DNA from: Leptoclinus maculatus
Lineage: Eukaryota > Chordata > Actinopteri > Perciformes > Stichaeidae
Reading direction: 5' to 3'
Assembly: GCA_032191485.1 (NCBI GenBank)
Contig: JAVDOI010000200.1
Span: 15,001-79,000 of the forward strand
Length of the DNA stretch: 64,000 nt
Shown here: piece after piece, positions 1 through 46,079 of the stretch
Position numbering within the stretch: the first letter of the stretch is position 1
How the letters are laid out: each line of letters begins with the position of its first letter
The notes under the pieces: generated by a model
The model's database searches: none
What the model was told of the DNA's origin: nothing
Seen by the model: the letters and a program-made list of their open reading frames with translations, nothing else
Made by a program: the position numbers and the translations under genes

Positions 1-1326
1 AAGAGCCGGGCAGACGTTTAATGCAGCCTCCCCCGCGACCGCACCACGCCACGTATACCTCCACGTATGATGAGGTCACGTGTTTAATACCTGTGCTTTA
101 GAGTGTTTTTACAGAGAGTTTAAAATATATTGTAAAGATAAAAGAGTGTGAGGACTGTTGGCGAAATGACAAAAAAAGAACAAAAAGTATGATTTGGGAA
201 ATCGCAAGTTGTTAAAAACATGGCTACTTTATTAATCGTTGGCTGTGTCCAAAGCAAGCAGCTGCAGATGAGCCCTGGTATCTGAGTGCGTCTGCATTTA
301 GAAGAATAGAAGTCTTCACCACTTTCTGTTTCCTGTTGGATGTCGTGACCGACAACGTTTGGTGATTTTCTGATCATTTCATTGCAAGTTTCATGGAGCT
401 TGTGTCCTGCCGTGCTATGGCGTCCTCAGGTTAGCGTAGCGTAGCTCCGAACACCAGGAGCTCAGTTAACATGAAACACATTTCAGCCATAAAATGTGCA
501 ATGCTTCTCCGACGCTGTCAGCCAGAAATACCGTTCATACAAATCCTTTTCCTGCTGAGTCAGGGCTGCCAGCTGTGGTTCACTGACCATTTCCTGAAAT
601 GTCCTTCTTTTCTTGAGAAAGGTGTTATCAGTAACTCCGCCACTAAATCTGTTTCTCTTCAGTCGTTGAGTGTTCAAAAAACAAAGCTAGGTCAAAAATA
701 AATAAACTACACCAAGCCAAACCCTACAAATGTTAGAATTTCTTCCATATCTTTCAATTTGAACTCTCACTACTCAGACTAAGCTCTGCTGGCAAGTTAA
801 GTTTCGTTTCACTTTAGTCACGTGCTCGCCCACTGACCAATCACAGCACACCCTGCACCTCTCGGCAGAGCTGCACCTGGACTCTGAGCTGCACTAATGC
901 TGACGTAGTTGTAGGCCGGCTAGCAGGCTCTGACACGTCAAAGAATACGCCCAACATGTCAAACTAAAGATCTGATTGGTTGAACACTATGACAATCAAC
1001 AATATCGTCCCCATTCACTTAAACTACACATGGATTCACTTGTGAGTCTGCAGGCCTCGGGCCTCTCTTCTACCTAGAGACACAGAGGTGACATCTGATT
1101 GGATAAAAGCTCTACTTAAAACAAGCTGCACTGGAAGCAGAGCAACTGAGGAAGACAGGAGCTGTGCAATGAGGAAATAAGATAATGGGAAAAATATTTT
1201 TATAAATTATAATACATAAAAAATATATATATATTAGGGGTGTAACGATACGCGTATTCGTATTGAACCGTTCGGTACGAGGCTCACGGTTCGGTATGCA
1301 TGACGAACCGAACGAACCGTTCATAC

Positions 1327-1327
<1 letters not shown>

Positions 1328-1371
<44 letters not shown>
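1328..1371. repeat. poly(T) tract, 44 nt
   Basis: Uninterrupted T run between the left arm of the hAT-like element and the head of the SINE. It could be the poly(A) tail of a minus-oriented retroinsert, or an expanded tract. Confidence 0.9.
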
Positions 1372-1374
<3 letters not shown>

Positions 1375-1605
1375 GGGGCGACCGTGGCTCCCTGGGTTAA
1401 GAGGGTTGTCTGGTAACCGCAAGGTCGAAGGTTCAATCCTTGACTGGGCCGTGTCATGTGTCGAAGTGTCCCTGAGCAAGACACTGTACCCCTAGCTCCC
1501 CGGGCGCCTGTCATTGGCAGCCCACTGCTCCCTATATACAGGGATGGGTCAAATGCAGAGAAAAATGTCCCCCATAAAGGGATAAATATAGTGTATATAT
1601 ACATT
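1372..1605 (+). mobile_element. tRNA-derived SINE inserted in the hAT-like element
   Basis: The 5' part is tRNA-like with a B-box-like GGTTCAATCC at about 1431. It is followed by the segment GTCGAAGTGTCCCTGAGCAA (about 1459-1478) and then GACACTG, which recurs in fish tRNA-SINEs after the tRNA head. The body continues to an AT-rich tail near 1600. A run of 44 T lies immediately 5' (1328-1371), which is unusual for a plus-oriented SINE. Confidence 0.7.
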
Positions 1606-3555
1606 ATATATATATAGACATTCTCATCTTTCTGAAAAAAAACTTAAACATTGAGTAGAAACACACACACACACACACATAGTTCCATATAAAACAGGAT
1701 TGTTTATTTGTTTATAACTACAGCAAACAATGCTACATTTTAGTTTTCATAAGAAACTGTTTTTATTTTACACGCTGCTAAGAAGACACCCCAGAAGATG
1801 GGTCACTCAGGTATAGTTCCATCATTGTTCAAAGAATAACTTTATGATGTTAGTTTTAATGAATAAATATATTTTAAAATCAAGTACGTTTCTCTGGCAT
1901 TTATAGTTTTCTACTGTATTGAAAACGTACCGAAACGTACCGAAAACGTACCGAACCGTGGCTCCACTGTACCGTACCGAACCGAACCGTGGATTTTGTG
2001 AACCGTTACACCCCTAATATATATATATATATATATATTTTTTTGTGATTCTATTTAGGCCAGCAGAGAAGGCTTTGCAGGCCCTGACGGCCCGCCACTG
2101 ATATATAGATTTGTTTCTTAACAAAATAAGGTTAAGTGATTCCAGTATGTTTTATTGCCATTTTAAGAGTTTGAAGCATATTTTCATGATTGCACTAAGT
2201 AACGCCACTTCTGTAGATATTTTAAACCAAACCAGGGGCTTTGATCATTCGTGTTGCTGGACCAAACGCATTAAAAAGTCCATCATTTTTCAGTTGGATA
2301 TCAGATAAGGATACGTTACCCAGCAGCACCAACCTCAGAGCTCCGATGCCGTTCAAAGAAAACCGACAACTCTCTCAGACAGTTACGAGATCACACACAG
2401 GGGCGGCTATTATGATGCCATCAATATATCATAAAATAGACTCAAATGAGGCAGTTTTTTTATCGGTGCATTAACAGTCTTATTACAAGTTACAAAGGTG
2501 AGTCATTGTTTAGTGACATTAGTGAGATGGAGGGTTAATTGGAAGTGGCATCTCTGCAGCATTTCAAGGTCAAGGACTTGACAAAGATGTCTTCTGTGGT
2601 GATGTGCCACAACAGTGTTCTGACAAAAATCTTGCATAATTGATTGATAGCCCTACAATTAAGAAGGGCCAAGGCTCCATTAAAAAGATATTAAGTAGTG
2701 AAAGTCCTTGATTGACGAATTAGTGACTCGTTTCCAGACTGATAATGTAGATACTTGAATGATGAAACATCCACCGAAAAAACTAAAAAAACAAGCAACA
2801 AAAAACAGACGCTTAGCATTTCTGAAACCAAAGTGTTCACTAATGGACCGCCGCCTCTTTTGTTCAGCCTCCATCAGCGCACACAAGCCACCCAGACCTT
2901 ATCTGTTCTGCCTGACGTCCCTCTTTAACCGAGCCAGTCGTCCCGAGAGCCGGCAGGAGCAGAGAGCTCCATTAACCTCGAGGAGAAATGGTTCCAGTCG
3001 GAGCCGCGGGGTTAACGGCTGTTTGGGGGGGAAGCGACGGGTTACCAAACAGAAAAAGTGTTCTAATTTAAAAAGGATGCAAGAACTCAAAAAAACAGTC
3101 TGGAGGATGAATCCAGCTAGACAACCGGAGGTGTTTATTGTAAAAAGATAGAAATAATCTTTCTGTAAAGGCAGATTGTTTTTACTTGTTATGAGTCAAT
3201 AAAGACGATTCAGTATAATTCAGTTATCTATTAACATTTAATCTGTTTTGGTCTCTTCAATTAATGCATCATTGATGATGCTCTACACGAAAAAGCACTA
3301 AAAACAGAGACTCATTACTTTTTTTTTTTTTTACTTTCCTTTTTTTTTCTACCAACAAGAGACGTTGAAAGTTAATTTTGGACATTTCACAACGGCCGTG
3401 TTTCTTCGTGAGCGGTGAAGGAGACGGCGTCCTCGCGTCACGCAGCTCGGTGGGTTAGCGACACGAAGAAACGAAGACTGATGATCAATAATACAACATC
3501 AGAGCAGCTCAGCAGCCAGCGCTGTGGAGAGACTGTGGACACCATGCCCCTTAAG

Positions 3556-3742
<187 letters not shown>

Positions 3743-4589
3743 ACTCTGCCTCAGTCCTCATAAAGAACACATCATCGTCATCTAGAAACGCACACAGATG
3801 CACATGAAGGAAACGATGGAGAGCATCCTCACACTGGATTCAAACGGACAAAACTTTATTGAACTGAAAAAAGGCAACAGCCCACTGAGTCTTCATCAGA
3901 CAAATGGCCGACATGACAACCTGTACCGGTTTCTGGACCAAAACGATGCTTTTTTTACTTGACTCACTGTGACACATGTAACTGGTACATGTTGCTGAAT
4001 CACAAGCCGCCGTACAAGACTGTAAAGCAGTCAAGAATGTTGGCAAAATTGTGATTTAAATTGGGAACTCTCTCTTCAAAGAAGAAGAAAACTACTTTAT
4101 TGTTTTATTTATACAGCCCAAAATCACAAATCTGCCTCAGAGTTTCAGTGTGAATATTTTATTTGTAGACTTTTATATATCGCAGTAAAAATCAAGGCCA
4201 CAGAGAGTAAAATGTGACGGAAGCAAAAAAACGCCTCGAAAGTGCTTTGGGGTCGAAAGGGTTAAAAGACGAGCGTAACCACGGCCCAATATGGACCACA
4301 GATCATGTGACCTGGAAAGACGACATCACTCGTGTTTTAATATTTGGTACAGATGCATTTTAGCTTTTACCAAAGAGGATAGAGGTTTACCAGCCCAAGA
4401 CGAGAGCGAGGGATGAACAACAAGAGCAGGGAGGAGAGAGAAAGGAGGGCAAAAGAGGACAGAGAGAGAGAGAGAGAGAGGTGGGAGGAAAAAAAAGAAA
4501 GAGGATGACAGGAAACGAGCGACCTGGGAGACTCGCATATGGAGAGATTACAGAAAGAAAACACAGAAGGACGAGTGTGAGACTTTGCA

Positions 4590-4602
4590 CTTGTATGTGA
4601 GA

Positions 4603-4634
<32 letters not shown>

Positions 4635-4960
4635 CGTTAAAGGTGATGGGTCGAGAGCTGAGAGATGGAGAGACAAAAAATAGGGGGAGAGAGCAGCAGA
4701 GTCGTTTTCATGGAGAGCTGGAGACAGAGGTCGGGCGGGTGGGCGAGCGAGAGAGTCAGAGGCAGGGAGGGAGGGAGGGTGGGAGGGTGGGGAAGGGGCT
4801 TGTCAGAAGCCGCAGCCAGTCAGAGGCCGGCGTGGTGCTCTGCAGGGTATTCTTACCCTGGCAACACAATAGAGAGAGAGGGAGAGAGGGAGAGAGAGGG
4901 AGAGAGGGAGAGAGGGAGAGAGGGAGAGAGAGGGAGAGAGGGAGAGAGGGAGAGAGGCAG
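4590..4960. repeat. GA/GGGAGA-rich simple sequence
   Basis: (GA)n at about 4600-4634, GGGAGG runs at about 4765-4795 and a GAGAGGGA-type array at about 4869-4957. The plus strand is almost all purine. Confidence 0.85.
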
Positions 4961-5023
4961 CGGACAGGTGAACAGATGGCTGACTGACTGAGAGACAAGC
5001 TGATCAGTGGACTACAGAGAGAG

Positions 5024-5026
<3 letters not shown>

Positions 5027-5071
<45 letters not shown>

Positions 5072-5084
5072 TGTGTGTGTGTGA
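5027..5084. repeat. (GT)n microsatellite
   Basis: GT dinucleotide run with single GA interruptions, following a short GA run. A second (GT)n lies at 5608-5637. Confidence 0.95.
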
Positions 5085-5149
5085 GTAGTGTTTGAGTTGC
5101 TTCTACTGTTAAACATTAGTTCATTTGTCTTTCCTTGGCCTTAACCGTG

Positions 5150-5477
5150 CTGTAGTTGCCGTGCACACATTTTGGTATTGGATGTCAAAACGTAGACGTA
5201 GCCGTCGCAGTTTGAAGCCTCGAGGTCGGCCACTTCACCGTCGCCATCTTGGTTTTTTTTTGCAACCGATGAACAGAAGTTACCATATTTGGAATTTGCT
5301 AAATAAACATTCTGTATTGAAGAAGACTTGAAACTAGAGATTGAGACCATAAACTCATGTTTACAATGTTTACTGAGGTAATAAATCAAGAGAGAAGTAG
5401 AGTCATTTTCTCATAGACTTCTATACAACCAGAGGAGTCGCCCCCTGGTGGACACTAGAGAGAATGCAGCTTTAACA
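5150..5477 (-). mobile_element. dispersed repeat family A, copy 1 (minus orientation)
   Basis: Reverse complement of the elements at 29036 and 39838. Shared landmarks are a segment beginning AAGCTGCATTCTCTCTAGTG, a CCACCAGGGGGCG core (on the minus strand across 5434-5451), GATTTATTACCTCAGTAAAC, and a distal CCAAGATGGCGAC. An internal part present in copies 2 and 3 is deleted here. No coding capacity and no clear TIRs; class unknown. Confidence 0.8.
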
Positions 5478-5604
5478 CATGAAGCGTCGGTTTTAAGACT
5501 TTGTTTTAAGATTAAAGGGGGATCCCGGTTTAAGTACATTATGAAGTAAGTATTTCACCCTTTTCAGTGAGAGTGAACAGCTGACCTAAGATGACCAGTC
5601 ACAC

Positions 5605-5639
<35 letters not shown>

Positions 5640-8520
5640 GGAAAGGCCTTCCAGTGACCTGGTCTAATCCAGATTAGGACCCCCCAGGATGTGGTTTTAA
5701 GAGGTCTTGGACGGCAGACCAGGATTAGCTGAGAGGAAGCATCCACAGAGGTAAACAGAGGCCTCACCTCCGACCTGAGAGGAGAGATCTGAATCCTTGA
5801 GCTGGAAACAGTTGACTGTGGATGTTTCAAGAGAACCCCCATCCAACAGTATGAAGGCTAAACCAGGAGCTATCTTCTAGGGTTTGTTTATGGTCAGAGT
5901 TGTGGTCAGACATGTAATTATGATGGGTGAGAAAGGCCACGACCAGAATGATGTCACTGATGGTCCTCACAAGTATACAGGTGTGGATGTGTGTTAGTTT
6001 TATCTCTTTGTGTCCTCACAGCGGGGGGGTGGAGGTCCACGCCTCGATCACGTCCTCCCTGCGGTCCTCTTTCACATGCCGTCATTGTCATGTTGAAGCC
6101 GTTTTATTTATTTCAGTTTTCCAATAGTTCCTTTATTGTTTTTAGGTCAGAACACACACATTCACACGCTGTCAGTGCGTGTTTCTCTGTGAACTGTGGA
6201 CAACAAAGCGCGGCGGCGGCGGCGACTCCCGTGCATTTCAAATTTGCATTAAAGCTGCAGATCAGAGCGCCGCGGAGAGACCGAACAGCAGCACCAGGCG
6301 ACTTGTCTCCGTGTTGGAACAAATGTGTCTAATAACCCGTTTCTGTGGGGAGATAAAACGCCGCTCTGACACGGCGGTAATAAGACTAATAATAATGGCT
6401 TCCACTTTTAATGAGATTCATATCAAAGAGCGCTGCTGTTATTAGAACTGACATCCAAAATGGCATCATTACCCTCCTGCCCTCACCTGTTTTGGAGGAT
6501 TTAAGACTAATTCCTCCAGAATTAAAAGATTCTCCGTCTCCTCGGGCTTTTCACTGAGTGTAAGTTTCCCGCCGGCTCCACTTCCCGAGGCTGGAGGTTG
6601 CATGTAGTTGAATCATCCTCACTTTCGCAGTGGGAGTCGTGGAACATGTGCTTTATGTATTAATCAGACCACCACTAGGCTGCAGTCACACTTGAGACGG
6701 CATAATTAATTAAAGAAAATATAGGCTGAGTACATGATCTTAGAGCACTTTGCTACTTATGGATATTTTATGAAGTGATGCACTGTAGAAAATACGAAAT
6801 CATATCCGTCTGTAATTGAACTCAAACCAGAATTTGTGTTCGTTTTAACTATGAATTATGTGTACTCTACATGTTTTTTATGTATCCTTCCTATCATTTT
6901 TAGACATCCATTGATTTCCATTGATTTCCAAGCGGTCTGAAAATCAATAAGCTGACTCTTAAAACTCTCCTGAGTTGTGCTAGTTGAAGCTGCTCTCATC
7001 AATAGGAGTGATTTCATTCGAACAGCTAATTGTTTTCGGGTAAATGACGATTTACTGTGTTTATTATTATGAGCAAACCCGCTGCACTAGCAGCCCATCA
7101 CCATGTTCAATTCAAGAACTTTATTGTCAGTACCCGACCCTGACGACGAATGGAGCGTTGTATTAAAGACGTCACGGTGGTGAAGAACGTGGAACATCTA
7201 GCAACCAATGAGCCCCATTTTTTTCTCTCTCTCAGGAGTTGGTGGAGACCAAAAAGCGGAGCTAAAAGTAGAGCGGATATTGGATTCATCATCTCCAAAC
7301 CAACGTAAAGGTAGCTCGGGGTGTGAACGTAGTTTACCGTTGGCAACACCTTCGTGAGGTCGTAATACGTCAATGTCGTGTTTACAGCTGGTTCCAAGAG
7401 TCTGACAGGAGAATAACCTAAATGAATGGAAGTCAATGGCTACCCAGAGCCGCAAGAGGAAAAATGCATTTCAAATTCCTAAATGCAAAAACATGATTTG
7501 TAGTAAATGTAACAAAAAACCATCTAAAAATATACTTTATGGCCTTTTTTTTTAGTCTCATTTTGTCAGTGCTGTTGCATTCTTGCAACTTGTTTCACTA
7601 ATTCCTCAAATCAAGTTACATTTTTCCTTGATTCAATTGCAGTGATCAGTGATTTCTCTCGGGGACAGGATGTAATAGTATTCTGCGCCGGCAGATTCCT
7701 TCACTTGTCTTATGACCTGAATGAAGGACTTGATTTGTGCAGTGTGCTACGGTCTAGTTCTCCTTTCGCTGATAGATTTCAAGGCGAGGGATTTTCTTCT
7801 TCTTCTTCTTCTTCCACCGCTCAGGGCTAAAGCTTGTATTTGGACCACAGAAGCTACTTAACGGTAAATCTCGTTTAGCAGAATCCTCTCAAAATAAGAG
7901 CCTCTATCTCTCTCTCCTCCTCCTCCTCTTCCTCTTCTCGCCCTTTCCAAAGCGCGCTAACACTGACACAACCTGACTGCCGTTAGCCGCGGTGCTAACA
8001 CAGCCGCGTGCCTCGCCCAACTCCCCGTCACCCTTTAGCTGCGCTCAGCCACTTTTCCTCCGAGTCAAAGCTTCACACCAATTACCGACACTGTTGATTA
8101 GGCCGTGTGTTCGGAGGTGTGACGCCTCAGTGTGTCATGCAGCTCAGGTTTATACGATAGAGTCTTTTTATTTCAGAGCTTTCTCCATTTGGACGAGTAG
8201 TCCGTAGTGTCTTCAGCCTTCTTAAACCAGGACTTCCCGCCGGGTGTTCCAGCGGTGATAGCTTGCTTTCAGATGTTACGGATGTTGACCAGAAATCGAT
8301 CGAAGGTTATCAGAGGTTGAGAACGTCATAACCGGGGTCAAACTGCTCCATGTCTAGGTCTAGGTCTAGGTGAATCGTACTGCGAGAGCTGCTTTGTCAG
8401 CATTTTTGTAGGGGGGGGGTTAAGGTGAAATAATAATGCATAATGAACACCTTACATGTGTGTGGGAGGAATTTGATGTGGATCTGGTTTGTTAAGAGAA
8501 ACAAGCCAAAGTATAGCGGC

Positions 8521-8846
8521 TGTTACTTCCTGTTACTTCCTGTCACTTCCTGTTACTTCCTGTCACTTCCTGTTACTTCCTGTTACTTCCTGTCACTTCC
8601 TGTTACTTCCTGTCACTTCCTGTCACTTCCTGTTACTTCCTGTCACTTCCTGTCACTTCCTGTTACTTCCTGTCACTTCCTGTTACTTCCTGTCACTTCC
8701 TGTTACTTCCTGTTACTTCCTGTCACTTCCTGTTACTTCCTGTCACTTCCTGTCACTTCCTGTTACTTCCTGTCACTTCCTGTCACTTCCTGTCACTTCC
8801 TGTCACTTCCTGTCACTTCCTGTCACTTCCTGTTACTTCCTGTTAC
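8521..8846. repeat. 10-bp minisatellite TGTYACTTCC, about 32 units
   Basis: Exactly periodic 10-bp units that differ almost only by T or C at the fourth base. The read-through frames (repeats of LPVTSC) are an artefact. The minus strand carries AGGAAGT in every unit. Confidence 0.98.
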
Positions 8847-9110
8847 CAGTAGGTAGCGCTATGACTATGATTCAAAGTTGGCGTGTAGATATCTTCAGAC
8901 GTGGGATATTTGGCCATGTGGAGTCGAGTTACATCAGTTTTATTTTATGGTCGTTTGTGTTTGTGTGAAAGGAAAATTACTTTTTTATTTATTTTTTTTT
9001 GGTAAAAGTTGGTCAAGCCAAAAAAGTGCATGCATGAAAATTGAAATGTAAACGTGCCTCCTCCTCCTTCTCCTCCTCTACCTCTTTCTCTCTCTCTCTG
9101 GCCGCTTCAG

Positions 9111-41569
<32,459 letters not shown>

Positions 41570-41760
41570 AGAGGTGACCACAGAGGGACGGACGGACGGA
41601 CAGATGGATGATGAGGATGGAGATGTGTACTTGTGGCTTGTGTACATGCCCCCACCAGCCCTGATGCCCCTGGTCTCCTTCTTTGTGCTCACACACACAC
41701 ACACACACACACACACGTATATAAACCCACCATCGACCCACTGTCCACACTGCAACACTG

Positions 41761-41807
<47 letters not shown>

Positions 41808-41866
41808 GCATGCTAACACACCGTCACGTGTGGACACACTTGTGCACACACATTTAAACTGTACTG

Positions 41867-41918
<52 letters not shown>

Positions 41919-42580
41919 CCCCAGAGTGGGTTGAGCCACCAAACCAGGGATTATTCTACAAAACAAGTTAACCAGCTGTATTTGAATAGAATGAGTATGT
42001 TTTAATCAGTGGCTAGTAAAACCCTCAATTTGGCCACTTTGGACCTTTTTATCCGGCGCGTCGACGGCCGCCGGCGGAGCGGCCAAACGCACCTCGGTTT
42101 CCCAGCATGCCCCTGCTTTTGGTGAGCGGCTGGCGGCCCCCCCCTGTGTCCTCACTGTCTGTAACTGCACTGCACATTGAGTCAGTGGCACCACGTGAGT
42201 CTTTGAACACACCACAGTCGCGTTGCTGTCGCTCTAGATTCTCGGGCCCTTTCTTGCTCTTGTTTTTTTTTTTTAAGCGTGGAGTTTTGTTCTTCTGTCC
42301 TCGACTGTTGATCTTTAGAGTTTTTGGATTCGTCTCAGTTTTGAATATGAAGACACTAAAAGAGGAACTCGTCTCGCACGTCAACGAGACCCCCCCCCCC
42401 CCCCCCCCCATTTAATCCAAACCATGCGGACTAGCTGCAAAACCAAGAGCGAGATTTGTCGCCGAGGTAATAAAAAGACGGCTTTTCTTTGAATCAGGGA
42501 CGAGCTGCAGCGGCTCAACGACACACGACGCAGACACTCCCAGTTTCACCCACATCCTGTCAACGACAGATGCTCAAGAA

Positions 42581-42610
42581 AGGTGTGTGTGTGTGTTTGG
42601 TGTGTGTTTG

Positions 42611-42690
<80 letters not shown>

Positions 42691-42754
42691 CAGTTTTGTT
42701 ACCTCAACTGGTCGTTTTTTAAACAAAGTGCAAATGTTCACTCTCAATTTCATC

Positions 42755-42803
<49 letters not shown>
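42581..42803. repeat. (GT)n and (CA)n microsatellites in the 3' UTR
   Basis: GT run at 42581-42688 with GTTTGGT interruptions, then CA run at about 42760-42803. Being complementary, they could pair in the mRNA. Confidence 0.95.
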
Positions 42804-42805
<2 letters not shown>

Positions 42806-43180
42806 CCTGCGATGCACTCAGCTGAGATTATTTTTGTGTTTTTGAACAGACAGCTGATGTTCAGAGGGGAGATTGGTGAGGCACCGTGTATATAAGCAAT
42901 CTGTAACCTTTGTGGCTTTTTGTGTGACAGGGATAAGGTGTTTTGAAGGTTTTAAAAAAAATGAATAAAAAAATAGATCCTATACAAGTATATATTTAAA
43001 CAGCTTTAGGCGGTAGCAAAGGGCAGCTCTGCTTCCGAGGCAGGAGACTACAGACAGGGACTGTATATAGAAACTATGTATTCGGCAGGTCATCCCTTCA
43101 AGAGAAAAAAAAACAAAAAAAAGCAAACGCGTTGATTCTCAGTGGATCCGTCTCTTTTTTAAATATTATTTATGAGTGTA

Positions 43181-43186
43181 AATAAA
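43181..43186 (+). terminator. mef2d: candidate proximal poly(A) signal AATAAA
   Basis: AATAAA followed within 10-20 nt by gtgtaacgtgg. It would give a 3' UTR of about 1.6 kb. Confidence 0.45.
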
Positions 43187-43884
43187 GTGTAACGTGGTCG
43201 AGCAGAGAGAGCTGTAGAGGCAGAAAAAGGGAAGACGTAGCCGCGGTGACTCGGACTGTTTTTGAGTGAGCAATGGTTAGGACTCTGTCACTGATGGAGC
43301 GCACTTTACCTGAACCCCCCCCCGACACCTTAACACACCTGACCCTTGAACACACACACACACACACACACACACTAGGGTTAGACTGATTTAAATGGCT
43401 GCTGACGAGGTTTTTGTCAAACATCAGCAGATACAAATCAATGTTTGCACTTTTTATTTAATCCTCCAAAATTAATTTATTCGTCACTGTACAGCAACCA
43501 ATCAGAGCCCCCGCTACGACTTTGTGGGTTGGACCACTGCCTGCCTGTTTAAAAATGAATGAATTTAATTAAATAAGTCACATAACAGAAGCTATTCACA
43601 ATAAAGTAGAAGACAAAAGAAATATGAGACGAAATATTATCGCGAGAGAAGATAAAAAAAATTCTATGGAGAAAGAATATTTATTAAAAAAGTTATTTAA
43701 ATATTTTGAGGTTGATTAGAAGAACAAAAAGTACAACTAAAAAGACTTCAGAAAAGTTTTTTTAATTTATATAATTAATATTAATTTCATTTTAAAGTTA
43801 TTAATGATGACAGCAATAATTGGCACATTTGATGATAATTTTATTCCCGTTTTTCTACTAATATTTTCTAAGCATCAATGGTAA

Positions 43885-44195
43885 ACTTTCAGGTTCAGTG
43901 TGCAGCATTTAGGGGGATATGGAATATAATATTAAGGTTTTTTTCCGTGTATAATCACCTGACAGTAAGAACAGTTGTGTTTTTGTTACCGTAGAATGAG
44001 ACGTTTGTATCAGAGCGGGTTCTTTTCTACAGGAGCCCAGAACGGACAAAAACAAACACTTGGCACTAAATTGGTCCCGATTTACATTTTTCCGGTCGGC
44101 CGCCGTAGTTCTCCGTCACGCTCGGCACGCGAGAGAAGTTTCAGTTGGTTGCAATCTGCAATCTCACCACTAGAGGTCGCCAGATCCTCCAGATA
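43885..44195 (-). mobile_element. dispersed repeat family B, copy 2 (inverted)
   Basis: Reverse-oriented relative to 20884-21210: begins gtgtgcagcatttaggggga, includes gtgtataatcacctgacag, and ends gcaatctgcaatctcaccac, tagagg. It includes gene-proximal parts missing from copy 1. Confidence 0.75.
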
Positions 44196-46073
44196 GTTAG
44201 ATAATCATTCATGACATCATTTATAAGTAACTAATTCATTAATTTGGTAGTTTCAACATCTGCTTTTCCACCTTTTAAAATGCAGATATAATCACTACTT
44301 ATTAAGTCTTTTTTTTGTGACATATCACACAAAATATTTGGTATTTGCGGTGTCTGTACAATAATGGCAGTATTTCCTGTCACAAACATATCAATCAAAC
44401 TTTAAAGCAAACACACAGACGAGCCACGGATGTTTTGTTCTGTTCGCCCTCTTGTTAAACGCCATGTGTCTGTATATTTAAAGCGTCTCCGCCCGTCACT
44501 GGTTGGCTGTAGTTTTATAAAACGACCATGAAGGTAAAAGAAATGTGAAGGATGTCATTTTTGTACCACGTGGCAAAGGGTGATTGAGGGTATAGTGGGT
44601 AGATTTTAAAAACATCGTGGTCAAGAGTCATGTATTTATATATATATATATATATATCTATATATATTTTTTCCCTGAAAGCACTCTGAGCCTCCGTCCG
44701 CTTGCTCGTTAAAAGCTTTGGAGGCAGAGTTTGGGTTCTCGTTCTCCGTTTAAGCCGGAAGGTTTCAGAGCGAGTCTTGATCTTTTAATGACTTCCTCCC
44801 GAATCCAACGCAGACTTGTCGACTTTGGGTTTTTATCACCACATCCATCCATCCATCCTCACGGGCGGGCCCTCCTCCCCTCCTCCCCTCCCTCTCACCC
44901 GTCACTCACTTTTCATCTCGCACTACTTCACTCCGTCCAGACAGCGGGGTGTCAGAGCTGAGATGACCTCAGCCTCATCACGCACTACGCCCATCATCCT
45001 CTCCTCCCTTCATCTCCGGGTCTGTCACTCACACTCATCTTTCTCTCTCTGACAAGTCTTGAGTGTCAATATTGCTTTTCTGAGCGCGTGGCAGAGTGAA
45101 CATAAATCCCCCCCCCCCCCGAGTGAGAACACTTTGACTGTTAAGACTGTTGCACCCTGAGAGCTTCGAACAAAAAAAAAACCAACAACTCGACCCCTCG
45201 CGTACGAAGGCCGAGAGCCGTTTGTTAAAAACCAACATGGCGTCTTCAGAGCGACACTAGGGGGCGCTGTAATCACAAAACAGAAAGACAATCGTGCTGA
45301 GAAATAGTTTAAAGAACCTGCACCCCCCCCCCACTGAAGAATAAGACAGTACTTGCTCCTGTATAATGATGTTTAGAAGTCTCACTCACTTTCCAGTGTT
45401 AATTTGTGCCGGTGACAGTCTGTTTTTAATTGTTCTCTGAGAATTGATATTATTATTATTATTATTATTATTATCATCATGACCACAGCTGTCATGGTGG
45501 TATAACTTTTTTTTTCGTGTAGTTTAGGCATCTTGTTTTATTTGGAATTTTATTTTATTTTATTATATAAAACATATATTATAAATATATTTTTTTTGTT
45601 TTTTGGGGATTTGTTTTCTTTTTTTTTTTTTTTTCTTCAAGAAAAACAAAAGGGTGTTACTAATGTTGCACGGTTTTTATGACGTTGAAACGAAACAACA
45701 CAAGCGTAGTGATATTAGTACACGTGTGTCGACCGCTTCAATGCTGCAACTTCTGAGTCCAATGTACAAACTCTGTCCACGGGGGGGGGGGGGGGGGGGG
45801 GGGACACGTCTAACTTATTTCTGACAGACACAATGATGTCAATGCATGGGCGAAGAGTGAATCATGTTATAGGAAATAAAAATGTAATATCGACACAAAT
45901 ATACATCACAGAAATACATTTAAGGAACAAAAAAAAAAAAATGAAATTGAAGAAAAAAAGTTTTAAATAAATTATAGCTAATATATTGTGTTCGGCTAGT
46001 CTGCTTTTTTTTGTTGTAAAGATATTTTTTGTTGTTTTTGGAGAATGATATACAATTTGTGTATATTTTCATA

Positions 46074-46079
46074 AATAAA
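46074..46079 (+). terminator. mef2d: candidate distal poly(A) signal AATAAA
   Basis: AATAAA in A/T-rich sequence, followed by T-rich and GT-bearing sequence. It would give a 3' UTR of about 4.5 kb, comparable with the long 3' UTRs of mammalian MEF2 genes. Confidence 0.4.

Larger units (their letters stand above)
1235..2016. mobile_element. hAT-like non-autonomous DNA transposon, interrupted by a SINE
   Basis: The left end reads TAGGGGTGTAACG and the right end is its inverse, CGTTACACCCCTA. The flanks 1227-1234 and 2017-2024 are both ATATATAT, consistent with an 8-bp target-site duplication, though they lie in AT repeats and so are weak proof. Internally both arms are dense in the submotif CGAACCG and its complement, typical of a family common in fish genomes. 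No transposase frame is present. The hAT assignment is by TIR style and TSD length only. Confidence 0.7.

Noticed and set aside
8443..8968. Open frames of 137 and 159 codons over the 10-bp repeat
   Set aside because: Translation of TGTYACTTCC in successive frames; no gene structure.
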